DNA from: DAOPXV01 sp964551445
GTDB lineage: Bacteria > Muiribacteriota > UBA9980
DNA length: 64,000 bases
Reading direction: 5' to 3'
Assembly (NCBI GenBank): GCA_964551445.1
Contig: CAZKCG010000007.1
Span: forward strand, 74,778-138,777
Shown here: one piece after another, positions 1 to 9,051 of the stretch
Numbering within the stretch: the stretch's first letter is position 1
Layout: every line of letters starts with the position of its first letter
Program-made: the position numbers and the translations under genes
Notes under the pieces: generated by a model
What the model saw: the letters and a program-made list of their open reading frames with translations, nothing else
Database searches by the model: none
Told to the model about the DNA's origin: nothing

Positions 1-119
1 TGTTCCTCGATTATCCCTTTGAACTGGACGGGCAAAAGCCAGTCCCCGAATTCAATTATTTTCCCGCCGTGTTTTATATGTTTATCGTAGAACGGCGTTT
101 TTCTAAGGTCGTTATTCAT
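1..119 (-). CDS. gcvT: Glycine cleavage system T protein (aminomethyltransferase), N-terminal part only
   Basis: The minus strand from position 119 reads MNNDLRKTPFYDKH, then about 25 residues rich in Gly and hydrophobics ending FKGIIEE, and runs off the left edge. This is the typical GcvT start (LRKTPLYxxH ... GDWxxPVQFKGIIEEH). GcvT takes the aminomethyl group from lipoylated GcvH, releases ammonia and gives methylene-tetrahydrofolate. An AAGGTGG ribosome site lies about 7 bases upstream. Only about 40 residues are visible, so nothing can be said about the folate-binding core or the rest of the glycine cleavage operon. Confidence 0.8.
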   Translation of the reverse strand, partial: MNNDLRKTPFYDKHIKHGGKIIEFGDWLLPVQFKGIIEE

Positions 120-281
120 ACCATACCACCTTATCTGACTTCGTATAATAATGATGAATACTAAATACTAGTAATGAGACGGCCCGCATCGCCCGACGGG
201 CGGCGGCGTATAAAATACGAGGCGTCTTTCATAACTTTACAACAAAACAAATTAAAATGCAATACTTTTATAAAAAAATTT

Positions 282-312
282 ATGCAGGGACGAAACCTTC
301 GCGTCCCTACAT
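282..312. repeat. Hairpin-forming palindrome (terminator-like or repeat element)
   Basis: An inverted repeat with arms ATGCAGGGACG and CGTCCCTACAT and a 9-base loop lies just past the acylphosphatase stop codon, between it and gcvT. It lacks a clean T-run, so it may be a processing or terminator stem, or one copy of a dispersed palindromic repeat. I did not see a second full copy in the window. Confidence 0.5.
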
Positions 313-339
313 AAATTAATGATTTCAAAGTCTTTTTTA

Positions 340-624
340 TTATTCGTCTTCTAAAATTTCAAACGATTTGAAAACCGCGGATATAATTGGTATCTTGCTC
401 TCGGACACTTTCGTGACCAGCGCCTGTCTCGGCCCGGTGCTGACCTTCCTGACGAATTCGCGAAGGTCTTTTTCCTCGCCCTCTGCATAAACCTCGACGC
501 CGCCGTTCAGAAGGTTCCTGGCAAAGCCGTTCACGCCGTAAACCGAAGCGGCGTGAGATACGAAATATCGAAACCCGACGCCCTGAACGCGCCCGGATAT
601 AAATAAATGTGAAACGTCTTTCAT
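340..624 (-). CDS. Acylphosphatase
   Basis: A 94-residue protein of normal family length. It begins with the acylphosphatase signature GRVQGVGFRYFV (residues about 11-22), in which the Arg binds phosphate, followed by the second conserved block GFARNLLNGGVEVYAEG (Asn about residue 37 is the catalytic Asn). It hydrolyses carboxyl-phosphate bonds such as acetyl phosphate or 1,3-bisphosphoglycerate in the cytosol. It stands between gcvT and a large NHL-repeat gene, all on the minus strand. No strong ribosome site is visible before the ATG. The family call is secure; its physiological substrate is not known. Confidence 0.92.
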   Translation of the reverse strand: MKDVSHLFISGRVQGVGFRYFVSHAASVYGVNGFARNLLNGGVEVYAEGEEKDLREFVRKVSTGPRQALVTKVSESKIPIISAVFKSFEILEDE

Positions 625-666
625 TTTAGTTCTTTTTATAATTTGTCAATTTATTGAATTGTTGAA

Positions 667-2502
667 TTAAATTTCTTCCTGAAGTAAAACATCGTTTATG
701 TGGTTGAACTTACCCGGGTCCGAACCGTAAGAACCTATCGCGCGCAATAATTTTCCGTCATAGGTAAAGATCTGGACGCGGTTGTTCCATGTGTCGGCGA
801 TGTAGATATTGTTGTCGTCATCGGCAATTATCGAGCCGGGCGAATCGAGTTTGCCTTCCTTCTGGCCTTTAGAGCCGAAACACGAGATGAGTTCACCGTT
901 GGTATCGAACATTTTTATAAGGTTATTTCCGGTGTCGGCGACTATAAGATTATTCGTTTTATCGACAAATATGCCGGCGGGGTTATCGAAACCGGCGTTC
1001 TTTTTATCGACCTCTCCAAGTTCATAAACTTTTTTCCATTTGGGGTCGAATTTTATTATCCTGTTATTTCCGGTATCGCAAACGTATATGTGGTTGTCGC
1101 TGTCTATGGCTATGGCTGAAGGCGTATCGAAACCGGTATTCTGGCCGGCGTCTGAACCTTCGAACTTTGAAACGTATTTGCCTTCAAGATCGAAGATCTG
1201 GACGCGGTTGTTGTATGAATCTACTACGAAAAGAAGCCCTTCTTTTGAGATTGTCATTCCGGCGGGATAATTAAACTCCGAATTCTTGGTTCCGTGCGAT
1301 CCGAACGACAATATATGCTGGCCGTTCTTTGAAAATTTCTGTATCCTGTTGTTGGAAAAATCTGAAACGTAAATATTTCCGGCCTGGTCCATGACGGCTT
1401 TCTGAGGGTTATCGAACTGACCCGGGCCGCTTCCGCGCGTTCCGAAGGAACTGATGAATTTACCGTCCGCGGATATGAATTGTATCCTGTTGTTTCCCGA
1501 ATCGACCGCTATGAGCCTGTAGTTCCGGGACTGTTTCACCGGCTTCGATTCTTTTTCCGGAGCTCCTGAAACGGCAATATTTTCTTTTTTCGCCTCTTCC
1601 GCTTCGGTCTTTATGCCTTGCATGCCTGGCGTTTCAGAAATTTTATTATCGGCTTCAGCGGCCTCTTTCTTATGCGCCATGCCGCCCCATTTTTTAGGGC
1701 TGAGATCGGTTTCTTTTATTATTTCGTCGATCTTAGGCGAAGGTTTGAATTTCTGGTAAGGCGAAGTTTCTTCTTTAGTGGCGGCATCCATGGACTTCGG
1801 CGTTTCTTCAACCGGCTGAACGACCGCTTTCGGAAGCGGTTTCTGTTCTTCCGGCTCTTCCTTTTTCACGATTTCGGCGGCTTTCGGCTTCTCGGTTTCT
1901 TTCGTCTGAGGCGCCTGGGCTTTTTCGCCGGCGGGCGCCGCGAAACCCTGTTTCACTTCCGGAAAAACCGTTTTCTGTTCGCGTCCTTTTTTTATGATCT
2001 CCTTTAAAAAATCAGGGGTTTCTGAAATATTAAAGGAATTGGAATTCAGGGTCCCGTTAAAGTTTCCAGGCTGCTGGTTGATGCCGGCATCAATTGTTTT
2101 TTCGCCGGAAGTTTCCCTGCGGCCCAACTTCTTTAAAAAATCGGGAGTTTCCGAACTATTGAAAGAATCGGAATCCAGCTCTTCGTCTTCGTCTTTTTCT
2201 TTTGAAATGCGAGGAACTTCGGATATCTCGGAATGGGCCGCCACCGTTTTTCCGGACGCTTCCGGAACGATTATCACGGCGTCGTCTTCAAGGGGCTTTA
2301 TCACAAGCGATACGGATCCGTTCAGTTTCACGGTAAAAGCATTATGCGAAATAGCCTTTCCGCATTTGACGCAAAATCTCGCGGCTGCATGACTTATGCT
2401 GCCGCATGAAAAACATTTTCCGTGCAGATTTATGCCGCAGCCCGGACAGAAGTCCCATCCGGATAAATCGGGGATACCCGCGCCGCATATATGACAGTTC
2501 AC
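667..2502 (-). CDS. Zinc-ribbon protein with NHL-repeat beta-propeller
   Basis: The 611-residue protein has three parts. Residues 1-50 carry four CxxC pairs (CHIC, CPGC, CFSC, CVKC) typical of a double zinc ribbon. Residues about 55-320 are a charged, low-complexity linker rich in Glu, Lys and Pro. Residues about 325-611 contain six NHL-type repeats (D.GNNRIQ.F...G, DNPxGIxVD) that should close as a six-bladed propeller. No signal peptide is present, so it is probably cytosolic. The linker holds two copies of a short motif around SETPDFLK (about residues 109-126 and 152-169), which look like docking motifs. NHL propellers usually bind proteins or RNA; the partner here is unknown. Confidence 0.75.
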   Translation of the reverse strand: MNCHICGAGIPDLSGWDFCPGCGINLHGKCFSCGSISHAAARFCVKCGKAISHNAFTVKLNGSVSLVIKPLEDDAVIIVPEASGKTVAAHSEISEVPRISKEKDEDEELDSDSFNSSETPDFLKKLGRRETSGEKTIDAGINQQPGNFNGTLNSNSFNISETPDFLKEIIKKGREQKTVFPEVKQGFAAPAGEKAQAPQTKETEKPKAAEIVKKEEPEEQKPLPKAVVQPVEETPKSMDAATKEETSPYQKFKPSPKIDEIIKETDLSPKKWGGMAHKKEAAEADNKISETPGMQGIKTEAEEAKKENIAVSGAPEKESKPVKQSRNYRLIAVDSGNNRIQFISADGKFISSFGTRGSGPGQFDNPQKAVMDQAGNIYVSDFSNNRIQKFSKNGQHILSFGSHGTKNSEFNYPAGMTISKEGLLFVVDSYNNRVQIFDLEGKYVSKFEGSDAGQNTGFDTPSAIAIDSDNHIYVCDTGNNRIIKFDPKWKKVYELGEVDKKNAGFDNPAGIFVDKTNNLIVADTGNNLIKMFDTNGELISCFGSKGQKEGKLDSPGSIIADDDNNIYIADTWNNRVQIFTYDGKLLRAIGSYGSDPGKFNHINDVLLQEEI

Positions 2503-2545
2503 TCAAATCACCACTCTTTGAAATACTATATACCGGGGGTCGCTT

Positions 2546-2863
2546 TTATTTTTTGCCTTTTTTGTATATCAGGTTTATATGGGTCTCTATGTTAAGTATG
2601 CGGGCGGCGAGTTCATCGGTTTCGGCTTTCGTCGCGAACCCGAACTCGCTTATTATTTTTTTAAGTTCTTCCTTGACCCGTTTACTGACGTTGGCCGTCT
2701 CGGAATCGAACTTGGACATGAATTCAGTGAGCAGTTTCTGGCCTTCATCCCTGGAGATCTTACCCGATTTTACGAACTCGTTGAATACTTTTTCCGCGCT
2801 GTCCCTTGAAAGGAGAGCGAAATTGAGAGCGCCGTTGATCATTTTCGAGGCGAAATCTTCCAT
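2546..2863 (-). CDS. Phasin-like coiled-coil protein
   Basis: A 105-residue, mostly helical, charged protein. It resembles the short PhaI/PhaF-type or poly(3-hydroxyalkanoate) granule-associated regulators, which have an amphipathic N-terminal helix followed by a coiled coil (heptads across residues about 20-100). A good ribosome site (AAGGAG) lies close before the ATG. It sits between the zinc-ribbon/NHL gene and lysS. No PHA synthase is in the window, so granule binding is only suggested by family resemblance. It could equally be a generic coiled-coil scaffold. Confidence 0.6.
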   Translation of the reverse strand: MEDFASKMINGALNFALLSRDSAEKVFNEFVKSGKISRDEGQKLLTEFMSKFDSETANVSKRVKEELKKIISEFGFATKAETDELAARILNIETHINLIYKKGKK

Positions 2864-2896
2864 TTTGTAGCTCCTTGGTGATTTATTTGCCGTTTA

Positions 2897-4423
2897 TCAT
2901 TCTTTGGAACGCTGAAGCGGGAACAAAATAACGTCACGGATCGACTGCGAATCGGTTAAAAGCATCACGAGCCTGTCTATGCCTATGCCGAGGCCGCCCG
3001 TCGGGGGCATTCCGTATTCTAAAGCCGTGATATAGTCGTCGTCCATTTCGTTTATATCTTCCGCGGTCCTGTTCTTTTTATCGAGCTGGCCCTTGAAGCG
3101 GGAATACTGTTCCTGAGGATCGTTCAATTCCGAGAAGGCGTTCCCCATTTCACGGCCATATATGAAAAGTTCGAACCGTTCGACCTCGCGCGCTTCGTTT
3201 CCGCGCTTGTTTTTGGCCAGAGGCGACACTTCTATCGGATAATCTTTTATAAATGTCGGCTGAATGAGATGTTCTTCCGCCTTCATTTCAAAGAGAAGGT
3301 TTATGATCTCGCCGTGCGAAGTGTTGGCGTTGATCTCGTGCCCCTCTTTTTTCAGGATCTCTCTTAATTTAGCCTCATCTTCAAGGTCGGAGAGGGGAAT
3401 ATTAGCGTATTTAGATATAGCTTCCTTCATGGTAAGCCTCGCCCACGGACGCTGGAACGATATTTCAGTTCCGTTGTATGTTATGGTCTCTTTCTGGTTA
3501 ATGGCCAAGTTGGTTTCAGATATAAGCTCTTCGGTAAGGTCCATCATGTCGCTATAATCAGCGTAAGCCATATAAAGCTCCATGAGGGTAAATTCAGGAT
3601 TATGCTTTACTGAGATGCCTTCGTTCCTGAAAACGCGGCCTATTTCATATACCCGTTCAAATCCGCCGACCATGAGTCTTTTCAAATATAATTCGGGGGC
3701 TATCCTCATGTAAAGTTTCATCTGGAGAGTGTTGTGGAAGGTCTCGAAAGGCCTCGCGGCGGCTCCGCCGTATATCGATTGAAGCACCGGCGTCTCCACT
3801 TCGATGAATTCTTTTTTTTCAAGCAGCGCGCGCATCTTGTTTATTATTTTCGATCTTTTTATGAAAACGCTCCGCGAATCCTCATTCGTCATAAGGTCCA
3901 GATAACGCTGTCTGTATCTTGTTTCAACGTCGGTAAGGCCGTGCCATTTTTCCGGAAGCGGACGCTGTACCTTGCTTAAAAGCTCGAATTCCTTTATGAG
4001 TATCGTCAATTCGCCGGTCTTGGTTTTAAAAACCGGGCCGCGGACGCCTATGAAATCTCCGACCTTGACAAGTTTCGTAAGTTCGTATTTTTCGGGCGAT
4101 ATTTCATCTTTCTTAAGGTAGAACTGGATCTTTCCCGAGTCGTCCATTATATGGCCGAACGTCGATTTTCCATGTTCTCTCCATGAGACGACGCGGCCGG
4201 CGAGAGCATATTTCGAATCTTCTAAAACGGTTCCGACGGCGAGATCGCCGTGAGCCGCTATAACTTTTTCTATTTTGCAGTCTTTTTTATATGAGTATTG
4301 ATACGGGTTGAAACCTTTCGCGCGAACCTCCCCGACAAGGGATTTCAGCGCCTTTATTACCTCGTTCTCATCCTTCGGCTGTTCGGGCTGGTGCTGCGGG
4401 TTTTTAGTCTGGTCGGTGGTCAT
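2897..4423 (-). CDS. lysS: Lysyl-tRNA synthetase, class II
   Basis: 508 residues, normal for LysRS-II. An N-terminal OB-fold anticodon-binding domain spans about residues 55-170. The class II catalytic core follows, with motif 1 near FIEVETPVLQ, motif 2 at RVFRNEGIS...HNPEFT, and motif 3 at GLGIGIDRLVM near the C-terminus. It charges tRNA-Lys with lysine using ATP. The short N-terminal tail (about 25 residues, Gln- and Pro-rich) is not part of the catalytic fold. AAGGAG lies 9-10 bases upstream of the ATG, supporting this start. Confidence 0.97.
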   Translation of the reverse strand: MTTDQTKNPQHQPEQPKDENEVIKALKSLVGEVRAKGFNPYQYSYKKDCKIEKVIAAHGDLAVGTVLEDSKYALAGRVVSWREHGKSTFGHIMDDSGKIQFYLKKDEISPEKYELTKLVKVGDFIGVRGPVFKTKTGELTILIKEFELLSKVQRPLPEKWHGLTDVETRYRQRYLDLMTNEDSRSVFIKRSKIINKMRALLEKKEFIEVETPVLQSIYGGAAARPFETFHNTLQMKLYMRIAPELYLKRLMVGGFERVYEIGRVFRNEGISVKHNPEFTLMELYMAYADYSDMMDLTEELISETNLAINQKETITYNGTEISFQRPWARLTMKEAISKYANIPLSDLEDEAKLREILKKEGHEINANTSHGEIINLLFEMKAEEHLIQPTFIKDYPIEVSPLAKNKRGNEAREVERFELFIYGREMGNAFSELNDPQEQYSRFKGQLDKKNRTAEDINEMDDDYITALEYGMPPTGGLGIGIDRLVMLLTDSQSIRDVILFPLQRSKE

Positions 4424-4554
4424 TTTTTAAGTTCTCCTTCTATGAAAAAATAATATTCAAAAAAAACAATATTCATCCGTTTGAAAAAACAGACATGAAT
4501 TTTTGAAAAATAATTCTGGTCAGTGATTTATTTTATATCAATCCGCGTTGTTTG

Positions 4555-5382
4555 TCAATAAGTTTTCAATGTAATAGATATTATATCGGGCCGGCAGAAA
4601 AAACGCGCCGGAAGTCCTACGCAGCCGACGCCGTTACTTATCAGAAGCTTCATGCCGCCGCGCTGAACCATACCTGATCGGTATTTCTGGCCATACGCCG
4701 AAGGAAGCACCGGAGAGTAAAGCCCGAAAACGCTTATCTGCCCGCCATGAGTGTGGCCGCTTAACATAAGGTCTATCTTATCGTAATAAGCGCCTATTTT
4801 TTCGGCGTAATCGGGATTATGCGAAACGAGTATGACGAAATCCGTGTCTGAAACGGTCGAAAGCGGCCCGCTTATTTCCTGCGCGCCTTCCCAGAGATCG
4901 CCCGCGCCGGCCACTATTATTTTTTGGCCGTTCACAATTAGGCACTCGGAACTGTTTTCAATAAGTTTTATTCCGGCTTCGACCATGCTTTTTTTCGACA
5001 GTTCCGCGCCGTCCCAGTGATCGTGGTTTCCGCGGACGCCGAAGACGCCGAAAGGCGCTTTAAGCTCTTTAAGTTCGTCAAGGCAAGGCTTTACATATTG
5101 ATCGCCCTCCGCATAATCGCCGCCTAAAAGTATCACATCCGGCTTGAGCCCGTTAACCTTTTCAACGAGGCTGCGCACCCTGCCGGTCGAAAAATGCGGG
5201 CCGTGATGTATGTCGGACATGAAAACTATCTTTTTCCCGTCAAATGTCTGAGGAATTTGAACGCTTTTGATATCCGTTTCCCATACCGATAAAAAAAAGG
5301 GTTCGAGATACATGTGCGCCATAAGATAAAAAATAATAATGAACATTACTAAAACCCCTTTTTTGATCTTAATTAACTTCAT
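4555..5382 (-). CDS. Membrane-anchored metallophosphoesterase (YkuE/YaeI type)
   Basis: A calcineurin-like phosphoesterase with metal-binding motifs in order: MSDIHHG (DxH), GGDYAEG (GD), GVRGNHDHW (GNHD), and SGHTHGGQ (GHxH). An N-terminal membrane segment (residues about 8-28) anchors it. This matches the YkuE/YaeI group, proposed to act on lipids such as UDP-2,3-diacylglucosamine or related substrates. The frame stays open 20 codons further upstream, but the ATG at 5382 is preferred because it begins a typical MKLIKIKK membrane anchor. It is followed at a distance by lysS. The exact substrate cannot be read from the sequence. Confidence 0.85.
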   Translation of the reverse strand: MKLIKIKKGVLVMFIIIFYLMAHMYLEPFFLSVWETDIKSVQIPQTFDGKKIVFMSDIHHGPHFSTGRVRSLVEKVNGLKPDVILLGGDYAEGDQYVKPCLDELKELKAPFGVFGVRGNHDHWDGAELSKKSMVEAGIKLIENSSECLIVNGQKIIVAGAGDLWEGAQEISGPLSTVSDTDFVILVSHNPDYAEKIGAYYDKIDLMLSGHTHGGQISVFGLYSPVLPSAYGQKYRSGMVQRGGMKLLISNGVGCVGLPARFFCRPDIISITLKTY

Positions 5383-5561
5383 TATTAATTCGCCTTTCCT
5401 CAAAAAAGGATCGCTCCGCTTTGCCCGGCTGCCTGCCGGCATCGTGCCCCGGCGGCGCTTTCCGCCTCCACGCGGGTCGCATGACTGTGATTTTCATCAT
5501 TTTTCAAAGCCTGGTCGTGTTTTTTCGGTTGACATACGCCGTCGCAAATAAGAGTATAGAA

Positions 5562-5600
5562 TAAAAAAGAGCTGTTTCAAAAATAATCTTTTGGGACAGC
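5562..5600 (-). terminator. Intrinsic terminator of the HEAT/M23/TPR operon
   Basis: On the minus strand GCTGTCCCAAAA pairs with TTTTGAAACAGC (with G-T pairs), followed by TCTTTTTTATT. It lies 43 bases past the TPR gene stop, the right place to end the operon. Confidence 0.7.
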
Positions 5601-5642
5601 CCCGTTTAAAAGCTTAAGCATGTATAGCGCATAACTTTAATT

Positions 5643-6152
5643 TTATATTTTTTTATTCTTTTCATTCTGGATTATGAACATCTCGCCGATGGCTAAAAGC
5701 CTGGCCTGGATAAAGGTCGGCTTTTCGCTGATAACTTCCTCGAATTCGTCGGTGGCGGCGTCGATGTTGCCGGATTTTAAATGGACGAGCCCCATGTAAT
5801 ACCTGGCGGCGGGGTGTTTCGAATCTATCTTCATCGCCCGTTCAAGCGTGCTTCTGGCTTCATCCACTTTTTCGGTCTTATAATACGCGTATCCGAGCAT
5901 TATAGCCGGGACCGGATTTATTGAAGACGCTTTATCGGCGGCTGTTTTGAGATATTCAACTGATTCTTCAAATCTTTTCAGTTCAAAAAGAGCCTGCGAT
6001 ATGCTTAAAAGCGCGGTTTCGTCGCCGGGCGACGAAGCGACGGCTTCTTTTAACTCTGAAACCGCTTCCTCAAAGCGTTTTTCTTCCAAAAAACGCATGC
6101 CTTTGGATTTATGAGAAGCTTCACCGAACATCATCTTTAAAAAACCGAACAT
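5643..6152 (-). CDS. TPR-repeat protein
   Basis: 169 residues with about three to four tetratricopeptide repeats between residues 18 and 155, for example the segments ending in YLKTAADKAS and the canonical AARYYMGLVHLKSGNID. No signal peptide. The start codon follows directly after the stop codon of the LysM/M23 gene, so the two are translationally coupled. It is the last gene of a three-gene unit with the HEAT protein and the M23 lipoprotein. TPRs mediate protein-protein contacts; no enzymatic domain is present. Confidence 0.75.
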   Translation of the reverse strand: MFGFLKMMFGEASHKSKGMRFLEEKRFEEAVSELKEAVASSPGDETALLSISQALFELKRFEESVEYLKTAADKASSINPVPAIMLGYAYYKTEKVDEARSTLERAMKIDSKHPAARYYMGLVHLKSGNIDAATDEFEEVISEKPTFIQARLLAIGEMFIIQNEKNKKI

Positions 6153-6911
6153 CTATTCATCAACATCTTTCATATATTTCATAGGATCTACCGATTCGGG
6201 CTCGCCCTTGTCCTGATTGAGGCTTCTTATTTCAAAGTAAACTTTTGACGGATTTTTCTCGCTGGAAACGGCAAGTTTCTGGGCTTCCTTTACGTTATCG
6301 CCCTTCTTGACCAGATTTTTTTTGTTGTTTCCGTATATGGAGAACATTCCGTCGAGATGGTCCACTATTATAAGGTTTCCGTAGCCCTTCATCTGGCCCG
6401 CGAATACTATTTCACCGGCGCTTATCGATTTTACGGAGCTTTCGGGGGCGGCCTTTATGAATATGCCTTTGGATTCGGGCGAAAATTTAGATATGACCTT
6501 TCCTTTTACGGGCCAGTCGAATTTCTGTGGTTTGGATCTGGAGGCGTCTTTGGATTTAGAGCTCTTCATATAATTCTCGCGGCGCGCGTTCAAAACGGTG
6601 GGCGAACCGGGAATGAATATGCTGGCGCCCTTTTTGATGGAATGATTCTCGGATATATTGTTGTATTTTTTAAGCGCGGCGATGGATATTCCGTATATAT
6701 CCTTGAGTTTCGAAAGTGATTCATTCGCGGCCACAATATGATTTATACCGTCAACGCCGGGTTTTCCGACAGAAGTTTCCTCTCTCTGAACGGGCTCTTT
6801 CAATACCGCGCGGGAATCGTCGCCGCCGTCCCTTTTACATCCTGAACCGGTAGCGAGCACGAGCGAACATATCAGAATTAAAAAAATCTTATTCATTACG
6901 GTGTGTTTCAC
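6153..6911 (-). CDS. LysM and M23-type peptidase lipoprotein (NlpD/EnvC-like)
   Basis: Has a hydrophobic signal ending in a Cys (SLVLATGSGC), so probably a lipoprotein. A LysM peptidoglycan-binding domain follows (IVAANESLSKLKDIYGISIAALKKYN, about residues 60-105), then a C-terminal M23/LytM-like domain (FDWPVKGKVISKF ... YGNLIIVDHLDGMFSIYGN ... VYFEIRS). The usual zinc ligands are degenerate: no HxH is present near the end, and the HLDG motif has a single His. It therefore resembles the inactive NlpD/EnvC amidase activators. The GTG at 6911 is favoured because AGGAGG lies 8 bases upstream; an in-frame GTG at 6917 overlaps the HEAT gene stop. Confidence 0.8.
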   Translation of the reverse strand: MKHTVMNKIFLILICSLVLATGSGCKRDGGDDSRAVLKEPVQREETSVGKPGVDGINHIVAANESLSKLKDIYGISIAALKKYNNISENHSIKKGASIFIPGSPTVLNARRENYMKSSKSKDASRSKPQKFDWPVKGKVISKFSPESKGIFIKAAPESSVKSISAGEIVFAGQMKGYGNLIIVDHLDGMFSIYGNNKKNLVKKGDNVKEAQKLAVSSEKNPSKVYFEIRSLNQDKGEPESVDPMKYMKDVDE

Positions 6912-6913
6912 GG

Positions 6914-9004
6914 TCACATCCTCCTCTTAATCTGTTCAATGGAATCTTCCGCGGAGTTTCTTATTATAACGTTACCGTCGCTTAAAAGCTCCGTCAAAAG
7001 GGGTATGGTCGAATCGTTTCCGATCTTTCCGAGCAGCTTGGCGGCGGCCACTTTGACGATCCAGAGATCGTCGTTCAAGGCGCGCGTGAGCGGAAGCAGG
7101 AATCGCTGATCCACGGCGTCTATAAGAGCTTTAAAAACAACGTCTATGAGCTTGGAATCGTTCTGCTGTTTTAAAAATTTAAGTATGGGTTCGAGTATTT
7201 CAGGCGTGCCTATCTTTCCAAGCGCGGCGACGGAATCTTCGCGGACGCGGTCCGAAGGGTCCTCCAGAAGCGGTATTATAACGGGTATAACGTCCTGGGC
7301 CTGAGTTTTTCCGAGGCCCTTAACGGCGTTGCCGCGAACGCAGTCTTCGGTATCCTGTAACGCCTGCGTGAGGCTTTTAACGACCTGTATGGAGCCTATT
7401 TCGCCTAACGCGAAAGCCGCGGAAGCTCTCTGCCATTTATCTTTTTCTTTCAGCAGCATCCCTTCCAGGGCGCTTATCATCCTTATTCCGCCGAATTTCC
7501 AGAGTGTCTTGGCGGCGTTGGCCTTGACGCGGTTGTTGGAGTCGTTCTGAAAAATAGGGTATATAAGATCAACGATCTCTTCTCCGCCTAAGGCCTCGAG
7601 AGTTTCGATGGCGTTAGCCCTGACGCGGGCGTCCGAGTCTTTAAGGGCGGCTTCGGCCGTCTTCATGTATTTTTTGTCTTTGGTTTTTCCGAGTATTTCT
7701 ATTATCGTCGCCCTGACCTTGTTGGACTGGTCGCTCTGGTAACATTCGACTATCGGGTCGATGCAGCGCTGATCGCTCATCTGGCCGGCGACCTTGATCG
7801 CGCAGACCCTTATGTCCTCGTTCGGATGCCTGAAATGAGAGATTATAAGGTCCATGAGTTCTTTCGCCTCGAGCGCGCCGACCGCTATCAGGGCCTCATT
7901 GATGACCTTTTCATTGGTGCTCACAAGCGCCGATTTAAGAAATGCGTGTATCTCGTTATCGAAAAATTTCGTTTTTCCAAGCGTTTTACAAAGGAACACT
8001 TTTATGTTGTCGTCCTCGGTCTGGAAATATTTTTTAAGGCTTGCGACGTCCGACGAAGAAACGAGTTTTTCAAGCGAACTCATGGCGGCGTTCCTTATTT
8101 TATCGGATGTCGTCCTGAGAGCGTTTATAAGCGAGGCGGTCACCTTCGGTTCCGGGAAAGATGAGAGGCATTCAATGGCCTTCGCCCTTATGTCCTCGTC
8201 GTCAATTTTGATGACCTGAGTGATCGCGCCCAGCGCCCGTTTGTCGCCTATCTTCTGAAGCGAGTCGAGGCAGTTGATCTTTACCTGTTTGTCTTCGTTC
8301 TTTAAAAGCGTGTATATGAGCGGTTCAACGGTCTGGACGAGGCCGAGAGCGCCGAAAATCTGTATGACGTTATTCTGTTTGGGAACATCCTCGGTTTTTA
8401 CGAGGATATAGTTGAGCCTTTTCAAAAGCAGCTGGCCTTCGAGGCGCCAGAGTATGTTGGCGGCGGAGATCCTCACCTTGTCGTCAGGGCTGAAAAGCAG
8501 CGGATAGAGCATGCTGGACGTGCGCTGATCGCCCTTGTCGGCTATGTATTTAAGCGCGAGCATCTGAACGTGCGGGCTCGGGTATTGGATACAACTCGGG
8601 ACTATCTGGAAAACATCGTCAAAAGTGCCGAACTCGGTTATTAATATGAAAACGGCCGATTTCACCTGCTCGTCGTCCTCGACCTGAAAAAGCTGAACCA
8701 GAGTTCCGACGCACTTGGTGTCTCCGATCCTTCTCAAGGCTTTAATGATCTCGATCTTGACCTTGGTATCCGATTCGAACATCGTCGCGAGAAGGAATTT
8801 CGTGGCCTTTCCATTCGCGAGCGTCCCCAAGGCGTGGACTATATCCAGGCGGAGGTTAAGATCGGGAAGCAGGTCTACAAGGGCGTCAACGGCCTGTTCG
8901 GAGCTGCTCTGCCCTAAAAGTCTTATCGCTTCTCTTCTTTCATTGAGAGAAGTGTTCTGGTTCTTGACCTTTTCGATGACTTTTTCGATGTTTATGAATG
9001 ACAA
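6914..9004 (-). CDS. Large HEAT-repeat protein
   Basis: 696 residues made almost entirely of about 20 HEAT-like helical pairs with the recurring pattern (L)G(K)x(x)D..(A)..L...L.D....VR..A..aLg.i. No enzymatic domain, signal peptide or membrane segment is seen, so it should be a cytosolic curved scaffold. It begins a three-gene unit with an M23 lipoprotein and a TPR protein; its stop overlaps a possible start of the next gene. A smaller relative is encoded at 26568-27536. Such proteins act as binding platforms or as phycobilin-lyase-like factors in other phyla; the role here is unknown. Confidence 0.8.
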   Translation of the reverse strand: MSFINIEKVIEKVKNQNTSLNERREAIRLLGQSSSEQAVDALVDLLPDLNLRLDIVHALGTLANGKATKFLLATMFESDTKVKIEIIKALRRIGDTKCVGTLVQLFQVEDDEQVKSAVFILITEFGTFDDVFQIVPSCIQYPSPHVQMLALKYIADKGDQRTSSMLYPLLFSPDDKVRISAANILWRLEGQLLLKRLNYILVKTEDVPKQNNVIQIFGALGLVQTVEPLIYTLLKNEDKQVKINCLDSLQKIGDKRALGAITQVIKIDDEDIRAKAIECLSSFPEPKVTASLINALRTTSDKIRNAAMSSLEKLVSSSDVASLKKYFQTEDDNIKVFLCKTLGKTKFFDNEIHAFLKSALVSTNEKVINEALIAVGALEAKELMDLIISHFRHPNEDIRVCAIKVAGQMSDQRCIDPIVECYQSDQSNKVRATIIEILGKTKDKKYMKTAEAALKDSDARVRANAIETLEALGGEEIVDLIYPIFQNDSNNRVKANAAKTLWKFGGIRMISALEGMLLKEKDKWQRASAAFALGEIGSIQVVKSLTQALQDTEDCVRGNAVKGLGKTQAQDVIPVIIPLLEDPSDRVREDSVAALGKIGTPEILEPILKFLKQQNDSKLIDVVFKALIDAVDQRFLLPLTRALNDDLWIVKVAAAKLLGKIGNDSTIPLLTELLSDGNVIIRNSAEDSIEQIKRRM

Positions 9005-9051
9005 TTTTTACCCCGGTTTTTGTTTTTAAATAAAATATTTTACGGCTGTTT

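Noticed and set aside
5527..5560. TTGACA with a TATAGA box on the plus strand
   Set aside because: The spacing is about 20 bases and no plus-strand gene follows; more likely chance near the terminator.
6153..6911. Active M23 endopeptidase
   Set aside because: The zinc-ligand HxH pair is not present; the domain is better read as a non-catalytic activator type.
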